From Triplophysa rosa (lineage: Eukaryota > Chordata > Actinopteri > Cypriniformes > Nemacheilidae): a DNA stretch of 64,000 bases. The notes under the pieces were generated by a model that was given only the letters and a program-made list of their open reading frames with translations, was not told the origin of the DNA and made no database searches. The stretch lies in assembly GCF_024868665.1 (NCBI RefSeq), contig NC_079896.1:25983803-26047802 (forward strand), written 5' to 3'. Shown piece by piece: positions 1-11,169 of this stretch (within the stretch, counting starts at the first letter, position 1; the number at the start of each line of letters is the position of its first letter). The translations under genes and the position numbers were made by a program.

Positions 1-489
1 TGGATGTTTGGTGACAGTGGCACCAACCCCTAATCCCCCAAAGCACTGAAGCAATCTGAGGCCTAATCTACAGCGGACGATTGGACTGAGATGGGCTGAT
101 TAAGAAGCCGTCTGACGGTCACTTCTATTCTTCTCTTTAATGGCATCTTAAAGGAGACATCAGATGAAAACCCCACTTTTTCTGTGTTTTAAGTGCTATA
201 ATCGGGTCCCCGGTGCATCTAGCAACCCAGAAAACGTGAAAAATAAGAACCCAGTAAATTTGTTTTGGTGTGCCTTTCCCTGCAAACATGTGAGAAATCG
301 AGCCGTTCACATTTCGCTCCGATTGTGATGTCCAAAGCGGATTTTATTATAATGTTACCGCCCCTTAATCTACACAGTTCCACCCACCGCGCTCCGCCAT
401 TGTTGTTTTCACAAGCGACAACGGCGGCGTACGTGACGCCATGGCTAAAGTTCGTGGACAACATGCAATGTAGTCGCTGCTTTTATTTT
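1..489. other. Gene-free left edge
   Basis: No coding exon, RNA gene or complete repeat is recognised here. The short open frames on both strands between 219 and 492 overlap each other and have no family resemblance, so I treat them as chance. The stretch from about 380 to 460 is locally GC-richer and contains an ATG, but it leads only to a ten-codon frame. Confidence 0.4.
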
Positions 490-649
490 TAGTGGAAATC
501 CCTCAGAAACCGTAAGTAAAAACCTGCTTGTTTGCGCGAATCACTTCAAACCGGAGTGCTTTTTCAACCTGGGACAGTACAAGCAGGATTAGCTTCAAAG
601 TTGTTCCTCAAGAGGGATCGAGACCGACTGAACGAGACAAAGCTGCCGA
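490..649 (+). pseudogene. THAP-like domain relic with a frameshift
   Basis: Translation from about 490 gives a stretch with 'VCANHFKPECFFNLGQY', which resembles the second half of a THAP zinc finger (C-x2-H-F followed by a conserved hydrophobic strand). The frame stops at a TAG near 588. The expected continuation 'ASKLFLKR' then appears in another frame, so at least one indel separates the halves. A good splice-donor-like 'gatg|taagta' follows at about 649. THAP domains are found in host genes and in P-element or Kolobok-type transposases. No C-terminal part is seen nearby, so I read this as a decayed exon, most likely of transposon origin. Confidence 0.35.
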
Positions 650-659
650 TGTAAGTAAT

Positions 660-1721
660 ATTTATCAACAGTCTGAATTGACGTAAATGTACCGTATATA
701 TAGGTGGATAACGTTAGCATATGATAGCGAAGGGAGCTAAGTCAGTCACGGGCTAAATAGAACATTACTTACTGTATATAAGTGCAGATGGACACTTGGA
801 GTTTAGCTGTATGAATGTTAATACATTATGTGCGTTAATATGTTCAGCTGCGGCAAGCTGTTTGTTTTGCTAATGAACAGGGGCGAACACTGGGGTTAGT
901 TTCGTTTTAAACATCTCAAATCAATTCGTCCTTAGGCTGAAAAATCTGTCACAGCAAACTAGCTCTCAAGTTGTGTGTGTAACGTTATAACTTGTCAATG
1001 ACAAGCGCTGAGATCTGCAGTGGATTCCGTGGATTTTAGGTAAGCGTACACGCACAACGTAAGCGCATTAGCTGTTTGCTGTGACTTATTTTTTTGTCTC
1101 CGGACGAATGATTTGAGACGTTTAAGACGAAACTAACCGCAGAGGATTTCAGGAAATATCATTTAGCTAAACCATTGCCATGGCAGTTACTACACGTGTG
1201 TTGTGTTGACACGCCGGACAGAAGGGGGGTGGGGTTCGCTGTAACTCATTATCATTTAAAGAGACATGCACCAAAACGGGTTGCTGCGAGCATAGCTGTT
1301 GATGAGGGTTTTGTTTACACAGCCATTGAGTGTTTTTAAGCAAAATATGTTCCAGACATTTCATGAAGACCCTAATAAATCATACCAACTTGTTGAAAGT
1401 GCTCGTCTGAGGAGACCTTTAAACTCTTTTCTTGCCTTGTTTCTCTCACGTTCTCTCTTACAACCAACTGTGGCTAAGAAGCTTTAGGCTCACGATTTTA
1501 TTCAATTCAGAAGGAAAGATCTGATTCTTGATGAAGTGCTAATTTCAAATATGTTGACACATTGAGAACTTCAAATCTTATTGGTTCTTGCATGACTCGT
1601 GACAAAACATCATATGAAAACTAGTCACAAAACACACAGAGATCTGTGTTAACATATGTGAAATTAGCAAACATTTTCAACTGTGAAATTTTGATTTTCA
1701 TTCAACGTGCAGTATCATTGA
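660..1721. other. AT-rich intergenic DNA, nothing recognised
   Basis: No exon-like frame, RNA gene or recognisable repeat. Two short overlapping open frames on opposite strands (1167-1487) have no family resemblance. Confidence 0.4.
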
Positions 1722-1729
1722 CTTTAGAG

Positions 1730-2577
1730 TAGGGGTGTCACAATATACCGGTATTGACAATTGATATTAAAAACCACAATTATCGAAATCGTGTAAATTC
1801 AACTCGTAACGTAAATCATAAACTATCCAGCACCCATTAAAAATTTCGCCATAACAGTTACAATGGTTACAAACACTTTCTCTGCCTTCATTCACTTTTA
1901 TTTTAAGTTCACCCGAGCAGATAACAGCAATGGTGCGAGGATAATAATAGAGCGTGGGTATGAAGGTTATACGTTTTGGCGTGCTGTCAAGGGAGCGGGC
2001 AGCCGGATCTATCTGAACCCGGAGCACTCTACCCTGGTCAGGGCAAGTGCGCCGAGCTCGGAACCGGCCCGAGCCCAGAGCACACCCCCCGGGGTCCTGC
2101 GGGAAAATGAGCTTTGTGAGAGGATTGTGATTTGTCTATTTATGAGAGAGCTCGCTTGGGCCGATAGGGTAGATGCGGTGATTGCTGATGGCAGACCAGC
2201 CGAGCTGATTATATGCTCCCGCTCCTCCCGAACTTTGTTAATTAAACAGCATTTAAATTCATTAAAAAATGAATTTCACTGATGCCATCATTTACATTTA
2301 TTCATTTGGCAGACGCTTTTATCCAAAGCGACTTACAAGTAGGAGAGCATATAAACATTGTGTCAACACGCTAAACAGTACCGTTAGTTTACAAGGCCAT
2401 GCTACTAGAGGATTAAAGCTGGAGTAAGCAAAGGAGAGAATGAACTTTTTTTTTTTTTGACAAGACAGACAGACATACAGAGTTATTGGTTTTGATAAGT
2501 ACCAAGATATTATTGCTATCGTAATTTTTTGGGGAGCAATAATTGTGTAGTAAAAATTGGATATCGTGACAGCCCTA
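1730..2577. mobile_element. Non-autonomous hAT-like element, interrupted by a LINE 3' end
   Basis: The left end reads TAGGGGTGTCACAATAT and the right end is the near reverse complement (gatatcgtgacagcccta). The flanks carry an 8-bp duplication, ctttagag (1722-1729) and ttttagag (2578-2585), matching at 7 of 8 bases. Terminal inverted repeats plus an 8-bp duplication are the hAT signature. No transposase frame is present. The open frame at 1863-2282 crosses the element's left portion and has no recognisable domain. A second member of the same family lies at 27604-28029. An L2-type LINE tail (2291-2445) is nested inside. Confidence 0.7.
2291..2445 (-). mobile_element. L2-type LINE 3' tail, minus orientation
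   Basis: On the minus strand this is a LINE 3' end closing with the fish L2 tail 'gtaagtcgctttggataaa...gcgtctgcc'. It is essentially identical, in inverted orientation, to 10188-10345, where the tail still follows a reverse-transcriptase C-terminal remnant. It is nested inside the hAT-like element at 1730-2577. Confidence 0.75.
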
Positions 2578-2599
2578 TTTTAGAGCATGTGTCCCACAA

Positions 2600-2745
2600 C
2601 TGTGATTCCTTTACATTCATTTTTACACACACATTTATCCAAAGTGATTTACAGTTTATTTCATCAACTCATTTATCAGTTCAGATATTCCCTAGGAATC
2701 AAACCCATGTTTGACTGTTTGAGCAAGACAACGGCCTGTGTAAGA
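2600..2745 (-). mobile_element. Degenerate tRNA-type SINE relic
   Basis: On the minus strand there is a tRNA B-box-like 'tgggtttgattcctagg' near 2693-2711, followed by a LINE-like tail resembling 'tcactttggataaatgtg'. This is the layout of common fish SINEs that borrow an L2-type tail. It is too diverged to be a functional tRNA gene. Confidence 0.45.
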
Positions 2746-2953
2746 CCCCATGAAACACACAAAAAAAACAATTTAAAAAAACTATATTTTATTACATTAA
2801 TACAAAAGTACTAAATTAATGTGTGCACTTTAGGTACATTATGGAAGTGTACTTATAAGGTGTACTCGGTGCACTTTTTTTACCTGGGCATTGACTTCTG
2901 AATCTGTACATCAAGACGTTCTAGATTTTTTCATGAATTATGATAATTCACAG

Positions 2954-3875
2954 CAGTGACATAGCCAGAATTTTATTTTTGAAGGGGCCTGTCCGTAATG
3001 AGGGTGCCATTATGTATATGTATATAGCCATTTCTATTTTTCTATTACTACAATGATACACCTATATTATACAGCACATTTCACCATTTTAGCAAACAAA
3101 CATTGCCTAGCGGTTCTTCTCCTGGTCCTCGCGACATATTTTGCGTCTTTCTCTCGTTTAACACACCTGATTTAAATCACGAGCTCGTTAGACGAGCGCT
3201 CCGTGAATAAAACTGTGTTCCCATTGACATGGTCCCTACACAGTGTACACTGCTCTCTACTCCCTGCACACAGGAAATCAGCTGTAGTTTACTTCTGAAG
3301 TTAACTTCAGTTCAGAACACGAATTTGGGCTAAACGACTGCCTGCAGCGTCTTCACACGGGGACAAAACTTACTACGCACGTTTGAAAGCCCCAATCATG
3401 AGATTTGCGTAGAAGTCACGTTGCGTGCACCTTTATGTCCACTTGGCAGGGCTCTTACGGGCGAATTGAACAAACCCCTGAAGCGGTAAGAGAAGCATAC
3501 AAAATATGCAGAGCGGGATGGGGGGGGCGTGAGGACCAGGATTAAAAACCGCAGTAGCTCGGCGGCTACCAGTCAAACCATTGGCTTACTTTTCACATGA
3601 CAAGACGGAGTGTTCGAGGGTGAGAAAATCTTTTCATAATTTATATTTAAAAAAAAACCGCCCTCGCAGCGTATAAATTTACTCTTGGCGCAAAAGATGC
3701 TCCGCACAACACGTGACATGTTTAAACCAATAACTTTGAAAACAGCGGGGAGCACTGATTGGTCGATCAACCAGAGTAACAAACGCACCTTATTTTTAAT
3801 CAAAAATCTGAGGGGGGCGTACATGTAGATGAGGGGGCCTAGAGCCCCTCAGGCCCCCTCATGGCTACGCTACTT
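2954..3875. mobile_element. Non-autonomous hAT-like element (cagtgacatagcc ends)
   Basis: The left end is cagtgacatagcc and the right end is ggctacgctactt, an imperfect inverted pair. The insertion is bracketed by a perfect 8-bp direct repeat attcacag (2946-2953 and 3876-3883). G-runs and 'aggggcc/ggcccct' motifs sit just inside both ends. No transposase frame is present. A fragment beginning 'cagtggcggagctagag' at about 8667 looks like one end of a related element. Confidence 0.8.
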
Positions 3876-3883
3876 ATTCACAG

Positions 3884-5071
3884 ACCTCACAGTGTAACAG
3901 GACCCAGTCTCACCACTGTCATGGCGCAAACGGGCTTTTTGTGAAGAGATGAGCAAATTATAACCCGTGTTGCTAAAAATACCTTGTTCCATTTGTCATT
4001 TTAATTTTCATCAACATACATTAATAAACTACATAGTACTACTTATATAATGCATAACAGATTTAACAGATGCATTTTTGTTTTGTAATTAAAATTGGAT
4101 CAAATTGAAAACTTTTTTATTAATAATTAGTCATCTAAAATACAGACTCAGTTTTAATAATCAAGATTCAAGAATCTTGATTCAATCCGGATTTAATCTT
4201 GAATCAAAATGATTCTAAGCGTCTACTTGCTATATGACATCATGTACTCACCAGTCATTACACAGGAACATCTGTGGTCTCATCTCAGCGTTTATCACCT
4301 CTGACAGTGTGTCATATTTATCAGCCACCTGTAGCTCAGCAGTGTGTGGACACACAGAGACACGGCACATGTGAAGGAAGTGGGCGATTCGTCTTCGGTT
4401 TCCGTCTGTTCTGCACGTGTCATTATAACAAATCGTCTCGTTCGCATTTCTCTTTATGTTATGATTTATGCTGTAATTTCAAATGAGCTCAGTTTTGCTC
4501 AGCAGTGTTGGTACATGACAGGAAAATAAAATTTGAAGTCCCTACAGTGTAATAAAAAGCCATCAGGCATTCGGCAGTTTCACAGTCCCTGAGAAAACAA
4601 CAGCAGCGTACACAGATGTGATGGTGCCAGACACTAATAAAGCATCATCTCTATTTTAGGTCATTTTTTCTTCAGTTTAATATTAGTTTCAATTTGGTTT
4701 TATTTTTATATCTTTAGTTTTCATGTTTATTTTTGTTTAATTTTTAGCTATTTTGCTATGTGCTTTTGTCATTTTTATTACTTATTTATTATACATATTG
4801 ATGTTATAATTTACTTTATAGTTTTAATAAGTAAAATATATGAAGAATGATATATGATAATATGAATATGATATATGAAGAATATTTTTTCAAAAATCAT
4901 GTTTTTTTATCGTACATTACAATTAATATCAATCAAACTGCAGTTGATTTGTTTTGATTTAAGCCATAATAACTTTAAAAAATACAGCTAACTAACACAA
5001 TAAAGACATGATAACATAATAAAAAACATGAAAAAATAAAAAAATGGATCTCATTTTGCAACCAAACTCTT

Positions 5072-5073
<2 letters not shown>
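3884..5073. other. AT-rich intergenic DNA, nothing recognised
   Basis: Low-GC sequence with A/T runs. The open frames at 4274-4529 overlap one another and look random. Confidence 0.4.

Positions 5074-5142
<69 letters not shown>
5074..5142. repeat. Compound (AC)n/(AT)n microsatellite
   Basis: An uninterrupted AC run changes directly into a long AT run. The apparent minus-strand open frame across it is a simple-sequence artefact. Confidence 0.95.
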
Positions 5143-5146
<4 letters not shown>

Positions 5147-5839
5147 CCTTAATATTATTTACTATTGTTAAACTAAGCAAAAATAATATATGTTTTGATT
5201 CATTTTTATTTCAATTTTAGTGTCGTTTTTATTTATTTTCAAAGAAATATATGTTTTAACAGAAATGTTTTAATAGTTTTAGTTTGAACTGTAACTGTTT
5301 CAGATTACCCAATAAGGCCATGTGTTTTTTTCATCCGTGTGACATCACAAATGTGGGCGTGGCCATGTCACAAAAAGCTGAATATCAAGTTGGCGATTAA
5401 AATAAATAAAACGCTTGTAGGATTGTTGCAAATATGTTTTTATATCACTCATACTGTATGTTGAAGATGTTTTCATGCCTCTTTGGTTACGTGTCTAGCT
5501 GTAATAGTTTCCACAAAATCTGAGTGTGTGTTTACAGGGTGCTGATACGACACCAATAATCATCATTGATTTTTACAGGCAGCCATATGTCTACCTAATA
5601 AATGATTTATAGTGCGATTTTTACTGCTTTTTTTTACAGACAATCTGTGTCTCACAAACACACACACACACGGCTGTACTAACACATCTCTCTAATGGGA
5701 TATTGACTAGACGTGAATTTCAGGACACGCTTGGGAACAAAGTATACTCCGTTATTACAGGTAACCCAAAGCCTGCCGCTGAGTTCATGTTATGATCGAT
5801 ATCACATTAATCGCCTTTCTCACTGCTCAAAACCCATGA

Positions 5840-6130
5840 CGCCTTTATCGGATGACACCAGCGCAGGGTAACGGAGCGCTCAACCCTGCCCCAGAAACAA
5901 GGTTTCATCCCTCAAAGCAGCCTAGACTTCAGTCATCGTCTGGCAACGGCACCTGATGTGCCTCCACTCCTTCAAAACAACCCGGCGGGCAGGGAGCGGC
6001 CTTGCTTTGTCCAACCACTGAGGATTGATGGCTCAGAAATCTTCATGAATAATTTACTACAATTCCCAGCTGACTATTTATGGAAAAAACCTTGACTCAA
6101 TGATATACAAAGGTATACGATCTGAGACCG
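5840..6130. other. Conserved-non-coding-like block (candidate enhancer)
   Basis: High-complexity, balanced-GC sequence within AT-rich surroundings. It lacks repeats and open frames and contains several TAAT/ATTA-type cores (for example 'cttcatgaataatttac'). It resembles vertebrate conserved non-coding elements by texture only; conservation was not tested. Confidence 0.3.
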
Positions 6131-8145
6131 TGCGGCGACGTCGAGAGGGTTCGGTTTCGCGGCTGAACAATAGCGCAGATCGGAAATCAAGAAAGTGCGG
6201 TGAATGCACTCACGTTTATCTGTCATTCACATCACCTTGACAGCTGTCATTTTTGTTTCGTGAGCTCTACTCTTACCTGTTCCTATTTCACTCTGATTGT
6301 TGTTGGTGAACAGGTGTTTGTATAAAGAGTGGATTTATAGTTGTTCAACTATGTCCACCTCTGAGTTCATAAAAAATGATTCTACTGTATATAACACATT
6401 TTAAGACTACTTGAATGGTTTTTAGGAGCTATTTGGATATTGGAAAATGCTTCAAAATGTTCGCCAACTGATTTTCTGTATCACGTGTACTGTTGTGCTT
6501 TGAAATTTGCATAAAGCAATTTTGTCTAAAGCGCTACGGTACAATATATAAATAATGGTACTTTGACCAAGCTTCAATGAAACTGGAATTTGTTTTACGA
6601 GGTGGCTATTTAATATGAATTCATACAATGTAAATCGTGCAAGCGAGTTCGACTGCCGCTTTGGCGAGGTCGACCACTTCGGCGAGCAGCGGGGGTTATT
6701 TGGGGGTACCCCCGGGCGGTCGAGCTCAAGATGAGGTTCCCTGGTGGAGCGTGCAGTCGCGGTGCACTTGTGCCCGCAGACAGCTGCCACCTGGAGGGGT
6801 CGACCTAGACTTCCGTCCAAGGCTTGTAAGCTTTTTTCGACACCCTTTCGGGACCAGGTGGTGAACGTGCAGGCGCTCCCCTCTGGGGAGGAAGACCCAA
6901 ATGAAGAATATTTTCTGAGAATGAGCCCTCAAAAGTTTATTACACTTAATAATTGTGATCTGAAAGAATGTAAAACTATAGTGCAAAAATGTATTAAATT
7001 CTGATCAACCAACAGGGAAACAGAGGGAGGGAAATGTGACTATCTTTAGTGAGTTAAGGGAACCACAGGTCACTTTTTACATCCATTATTCTCCTACGAC
7101 CTCTGACCCCTGTGACCCTCTGGGAGGCTGATAATCATGCCAGGGATCACAGCAACAAGCTGAAACGGAACAAACCTACTGACCTAACACATTTAACAGA
7201 GAAAAGAAGAGAGGAAAGAAGGGAATAACAATAATCAATCCATAAATATAAAGGTGTGTGTTATCTTCAATGACAGCAGACTGTTTGAGTTTCCCTTTAC
7301 AACTAGCAGAGCAGAAAACAGACACATCCATTATTTTTCCCTGCAGAGGATTTTAATAGAAATCACGTCTCCATGTGCAAACCTGTTTGACTACTTATAA
7401 AAAGGTATTTCTGTTCTCCCCTTCTAGAGTTTCTGTGAAATATTCCAAGCATGCAAATACAATTATTTTGAATTCAAAAAGACTATTGAAGGTAAATAAT
7501 GATGTTTAACGGTCAAATGCGTCGTTGCTGCACTAGTACCGTCACCAAATGGAATCGCAAGGAGAGAGGCTGTTTAAACAGGTTTCCTATTCGTTTACTA
7601 TTGACCAACGAAACGGATAGTCCCACCCTAAACTCAAGCCATTGGTTGAACCAGTGCGACTGTGTTGGGATGGCTGGGACATCCGGGCACAAAGAGTGAC
7701 GTTTTGAATTTCTGGGGTGGAATCAAGCCAGACTTCACCTGACAATGACAGCGAATTATTTCAGAACTCTTTAAAAAGGAACACACAATTGGAGACAGGC
7801 ACAAGACTAAAAAGAGACTGAAAGAGGCTGAAAACTGATGTCGGAACAGCCCAAACGATTAGCTGTAGTGTCGTATGTAATCCTAAACCTTGCTATGGAG
7901 TCAAAACTGTATTAATGCTCTCAATCCAGCAGGCTAATGCAAACAGCGTCTCTCCTGTAAAGCTCATTCACAAACACAAACAAACCTGAGACATCTCTAA
8001 AACCACTTCTTAGCAAAGTCTAAACAAATATTTTACTGGGCGATTCAAAGACAGCGGTGACACAAACAGCATTTGCAGTGCAAAGCAATTAAACAGGTCA
8101 TTAGTAACCTTTATTCAGCTTAACTGTGATTATAAAACGATCAGT

Positions 8146-8172
8146 TCTGGTCCTTGATTCTGATTGGTTGAG
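8146..8172 (+). repeat. Fragment of a dispersed repeat shared with the vps16 3' flank
   Basis: The 27-base stretch matches 40052-40078 (and the copies near 47315 and 51076) with a single mismatch. It begins 'tctggtccttgatt' and ends 'gattggttgag'. It is presumably the end of an unnamed DNA-type repeat. Confidence 0.55.
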
Positions 8173-9852
8173 ACAAATGTATAGTATAATGCCTTGTACG
8201 TCGCTTTCGATAAGTGTCGATTTAAAATGTGAAACAATAAATGTAAATGTAATGTTATATACATAACCATAGGTGTGGACGCTAATAAAGACAATAAAGC
8301 TGTAAAAAGAAGTGAGATAAATGTGAACGTAATGTAGGGTCAGGTATCGTTTGAATTTTATCAATTCTAATTCTGATTATGCTTATCGATTCTGATTCTT
8401 ATCGATTCCCAGTTTCCATTCAAAGTTGTAAAAAATGAAGTAAACCATTTAGATGTTGACATACTTGGTAATTTAGCCTGATTATTGACTGGTTTGCCAA
8501 ATACATATATACATATATATCACAGTTAAACTGTCGTTACTATAATAATACTATGGTAAATTTGTGGTTACAGTGCTTTACTACAAATACCATAGTTAAA
8601 CAATGTTTTCAATGGTAAAAATATGGTACATTTTTTAAGGGCTTTTATTGAGATGTCAGTCAGTGGCGGAGCTAGAGTTTTACAGTATATATGGGGTGGC
8701 CAGGGGAGGCCAAGGCTACTTTAGGGGGTCCACAGAAAAATTTGTGTGTAACCCTGACCTGGCATCGAATTATAAATAAATAAATCCTAGGATTTCTGAT
8801 TAGAGGTACAAGTGACAATTTACAAATGAATACAAAACAATTGCACAACGTAATGAAGATTAATGTAATTCTAAATGTATGTAGATGAAATTAATTATAA
8901 AATATAAATTATGAAAATGTTGAAAACATAGTTTAACCCTGATAACTCGTTTAATTTAAAGAGAAACAAAGCAGCACCAGTGGTGTCTTTAAACTGATGT
9001 GGATCAGAGCAACATGTCAGATGTTATAATTATAAAACATATACTTCCATAGGACAGCAAGATTAAAACAAAATCACTGATGCTGAATATTGCCCTTGAT
9101 GTTTTAATCTGGGTCATTAGCCTACTTTCAGATATTAGAATACATGAAGACGTTTTACACGCTACAAAACAAGCTGAGAAGCGTTTATGAATTATTTTAT
9201 TGCTGTTTCATTGCTGTTTTGATTCTCTAAGGAACATAAAAATCAGTTATTCAGATGGGAAATATATAGAAAACAATCAAAGAACATTCAACATCACTTA
9301 TACACTCAATGGCTTCCGGTTATACATTAAAGACTCTGACTACAGCGTATCTGTACGCTGCGGTTAATGATAAACTTCATGAGCACTTCAGCACAGCTCT
9401 TCTTCACCGGTGAATCCTTTAAACTCTGATTGCCAGTATATTCATACGATGATCTTTATTGGCTGTAATGCTCAAAGCTGTAGCAGAGCAAATGTAATAC
9501 TGTCTCCGACGTTCGTTCATTTTCACCTAATCTTACTTAGATTGCTACTGTCGTAATTAGTATTTTATTATGCAAGGACCGTTTTTCCCCTTTTATCTTG
9601 AATTTGGAAGGCAGCTTTGTTCAGCTGTTAATTTCCGACCCCGATGTAAACAATGTATGTTGGGAACCGATACCATCTGTTAATGCAGCCTAACGTTAAC
9701 TTACACAATGAAAAGTTGTTTAGGCATCATAAACCCAAGACTTATTTAAAATATGATGCTTCCTTTTTTTAATGTATTTTTCTAAGGTTAGAAAATGCTG
9801 GGAAAACTTTACATTTGCGCAACATCTTAAGGTGTAACGTTACAAAGTAACG

Positions 9853-10350
9853 TGCAACAACTCCTCATTTGAATACTCTGACACTGGCCTTCAGAACGAT
9901 AACGGCAAATTCGCCCATCTACCTTAACTCAGTGCTCCAGGTCTACATCCCCTCCCATCATCTTCGGTCTGAAAATGAGCGACGCCTGGTTGTTCCATCA
10001 CAGAGACGCACCAAATCGCTTGCAAAAACCTTTACTTTTTTGGTTCCCCTTTGGTGGAATGAACTACCCTCCATCCGAACTGCAGCATCCTTCACAAGTT
10101 TCAAAAAACAGCCCAAAACATACCTGTTCCGCATTTATTTAACTAACCAATAACTCTGTATGTCTATCTGTCAAAAAAAATCTTGTTGTTCATTCTCTCC
10201 TTTGCTTACTCCAGCTTTAATCCTCTAGTAGCATGGCCTTGTAAACTAACGGTACTGTTTAGCGTGTTGACACAATGTTTATATGCTCTCCTACTTGTAA
10301 GTCGCTTTGGATAAAAGCGTCTGCCAAATGAATAAATTTAATGTAATGTC
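9853..10350 (+). mobile_element. L2-type LINE remnant: RT C-terminus plus 3' tail
   Basis: The frame at 9869-10153 contains 'SENERRLVVPSQRRTKSLAK' followed by 'PLWWNELPSIR' and 'SFKKQPKTYLFR', the typical C-terminal end of L2/CR1-like LINE polyproteins in fish. The tail follows at 10188-10345 and ends 'gtaagtcgctttggataaaa'. The element is 5'-truncated, as usual for LINEs, and has no endonuclease or palm domain. The tail is nearly identical to 2291-2445 on the other strand, so both copies are recent. Confidence 0.8.
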
Positions 10351-10389
10351 ATTTTAATTCGATTTTCAACCCTAACGTAATGCTACTAG

Positions 10390-11169
10390 TAGGGATGCGG
10401 TATCGCCCGATACCAAGCTCATGTACTCGTACTCGTACTCGTAATGACACACCGATACCAAAGACCGATACCTCACGTGACATACATAGAGCCCTATGAT
10501 TTCCGCAATGCGGAAAACGCGGATGGAATCGAGGAATCCAGGCATTTCCTAACAATAAATTAGCGCTGAACAGCTAACGTAACAGTTAACGAAATATTCA
10601 GATACTGTTTAAATATGTATTCTGCTTGTTTTACGTTACCGTGTGTGAAAGAGTGGTGCGGTTGCGTGTACTGAATGCATTGTGCTTGTGGAGCTTTCAG
10701 CGCCAGCGTTTCAATGCACGAGGACACGAACACGTAAACAAACACCATTTGAAGCGATCCGTCAAAATAAAAGTCCGGTTAACTTAAACAAACGCTCTTT
10801 GCGGCGTCCCGTCAAAATAAAGGTCCGGTTGACTTGAACAAGTTATAATGCACTCACATTTTACCACACCACCCCCGTAATTTTTTTATAATTTGACCAC
10901 AGAGTATATTGTTTACTTTAGTAAACTGAAGAAAATGTGCTAGTAAAATTGTGCTACTTATCATAAAAAATAGAACTTGATTAAAAAATAGTACTTAAAT
11001 TTAAGTAGACCTAAAAACAAAAGAAAAAAAGAAAATGTACCAGTAAGATACTGGTTTATTAACATTATTGTACATTATACAGGCATCGGTTATCGGTATC
11101 GGCGAGTACCAGAAAAAAAATATCGGTACCCGTACTCAGTCTTTAAAAAATGGTATCGGTGCATCCCTA
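10390..11169. mobile_element. Non-autonomous hAT element with perfect target duplication
   Basis: Inverted termini TAGGGATGCGGTATCG and cggtgcatcccta are flanked by a perfect 8-bp direct repeat gctactag (10382-10389 and 11170-11177). Inside both ends are runs of 'ggtatcgg/ccgatacc' and 'actcgtactcgt' subterminal repeats, typical of hAT transposase-binding arrays. A pair of about 40-bp internal direct repeats containing 'cgtcaaaataaa' lies near 10755-10840. No transposase is encoded. Confidence 0.9.

Larger units (their letters stand above)
5144..9850. other. Gene-poor stretch with scattered repeat fragments
   Basis: No credible exon was found. Contents include an AC run at 5656-5671 and a complex conserved-looking block at 5840-6130. 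A GC-rich patch at about 6640-6900 has overlapping open frames on both strands but no recognisable domain. A dispersed-repeat fragment lies at 8146-8172, and a 'cagtggcggagctagag' transposon end at about 8667. The patch at 6640-6900 contrasts sharply in base composition with its flanks and may be an old insertion. Confidence 0.4.

Noticed and set aside
2690..2745. Possible tRNA gene on the minus strand
   Set aside because: Only the B-box-like half is recognisable and it is attached to a LINE-type tail, so it is a SINE relic.
4992..5180. Minus-strand frame with Ile-Tyr and Val-Cys runs
   Set aside because: Translation of the AC/AT microsatellite.
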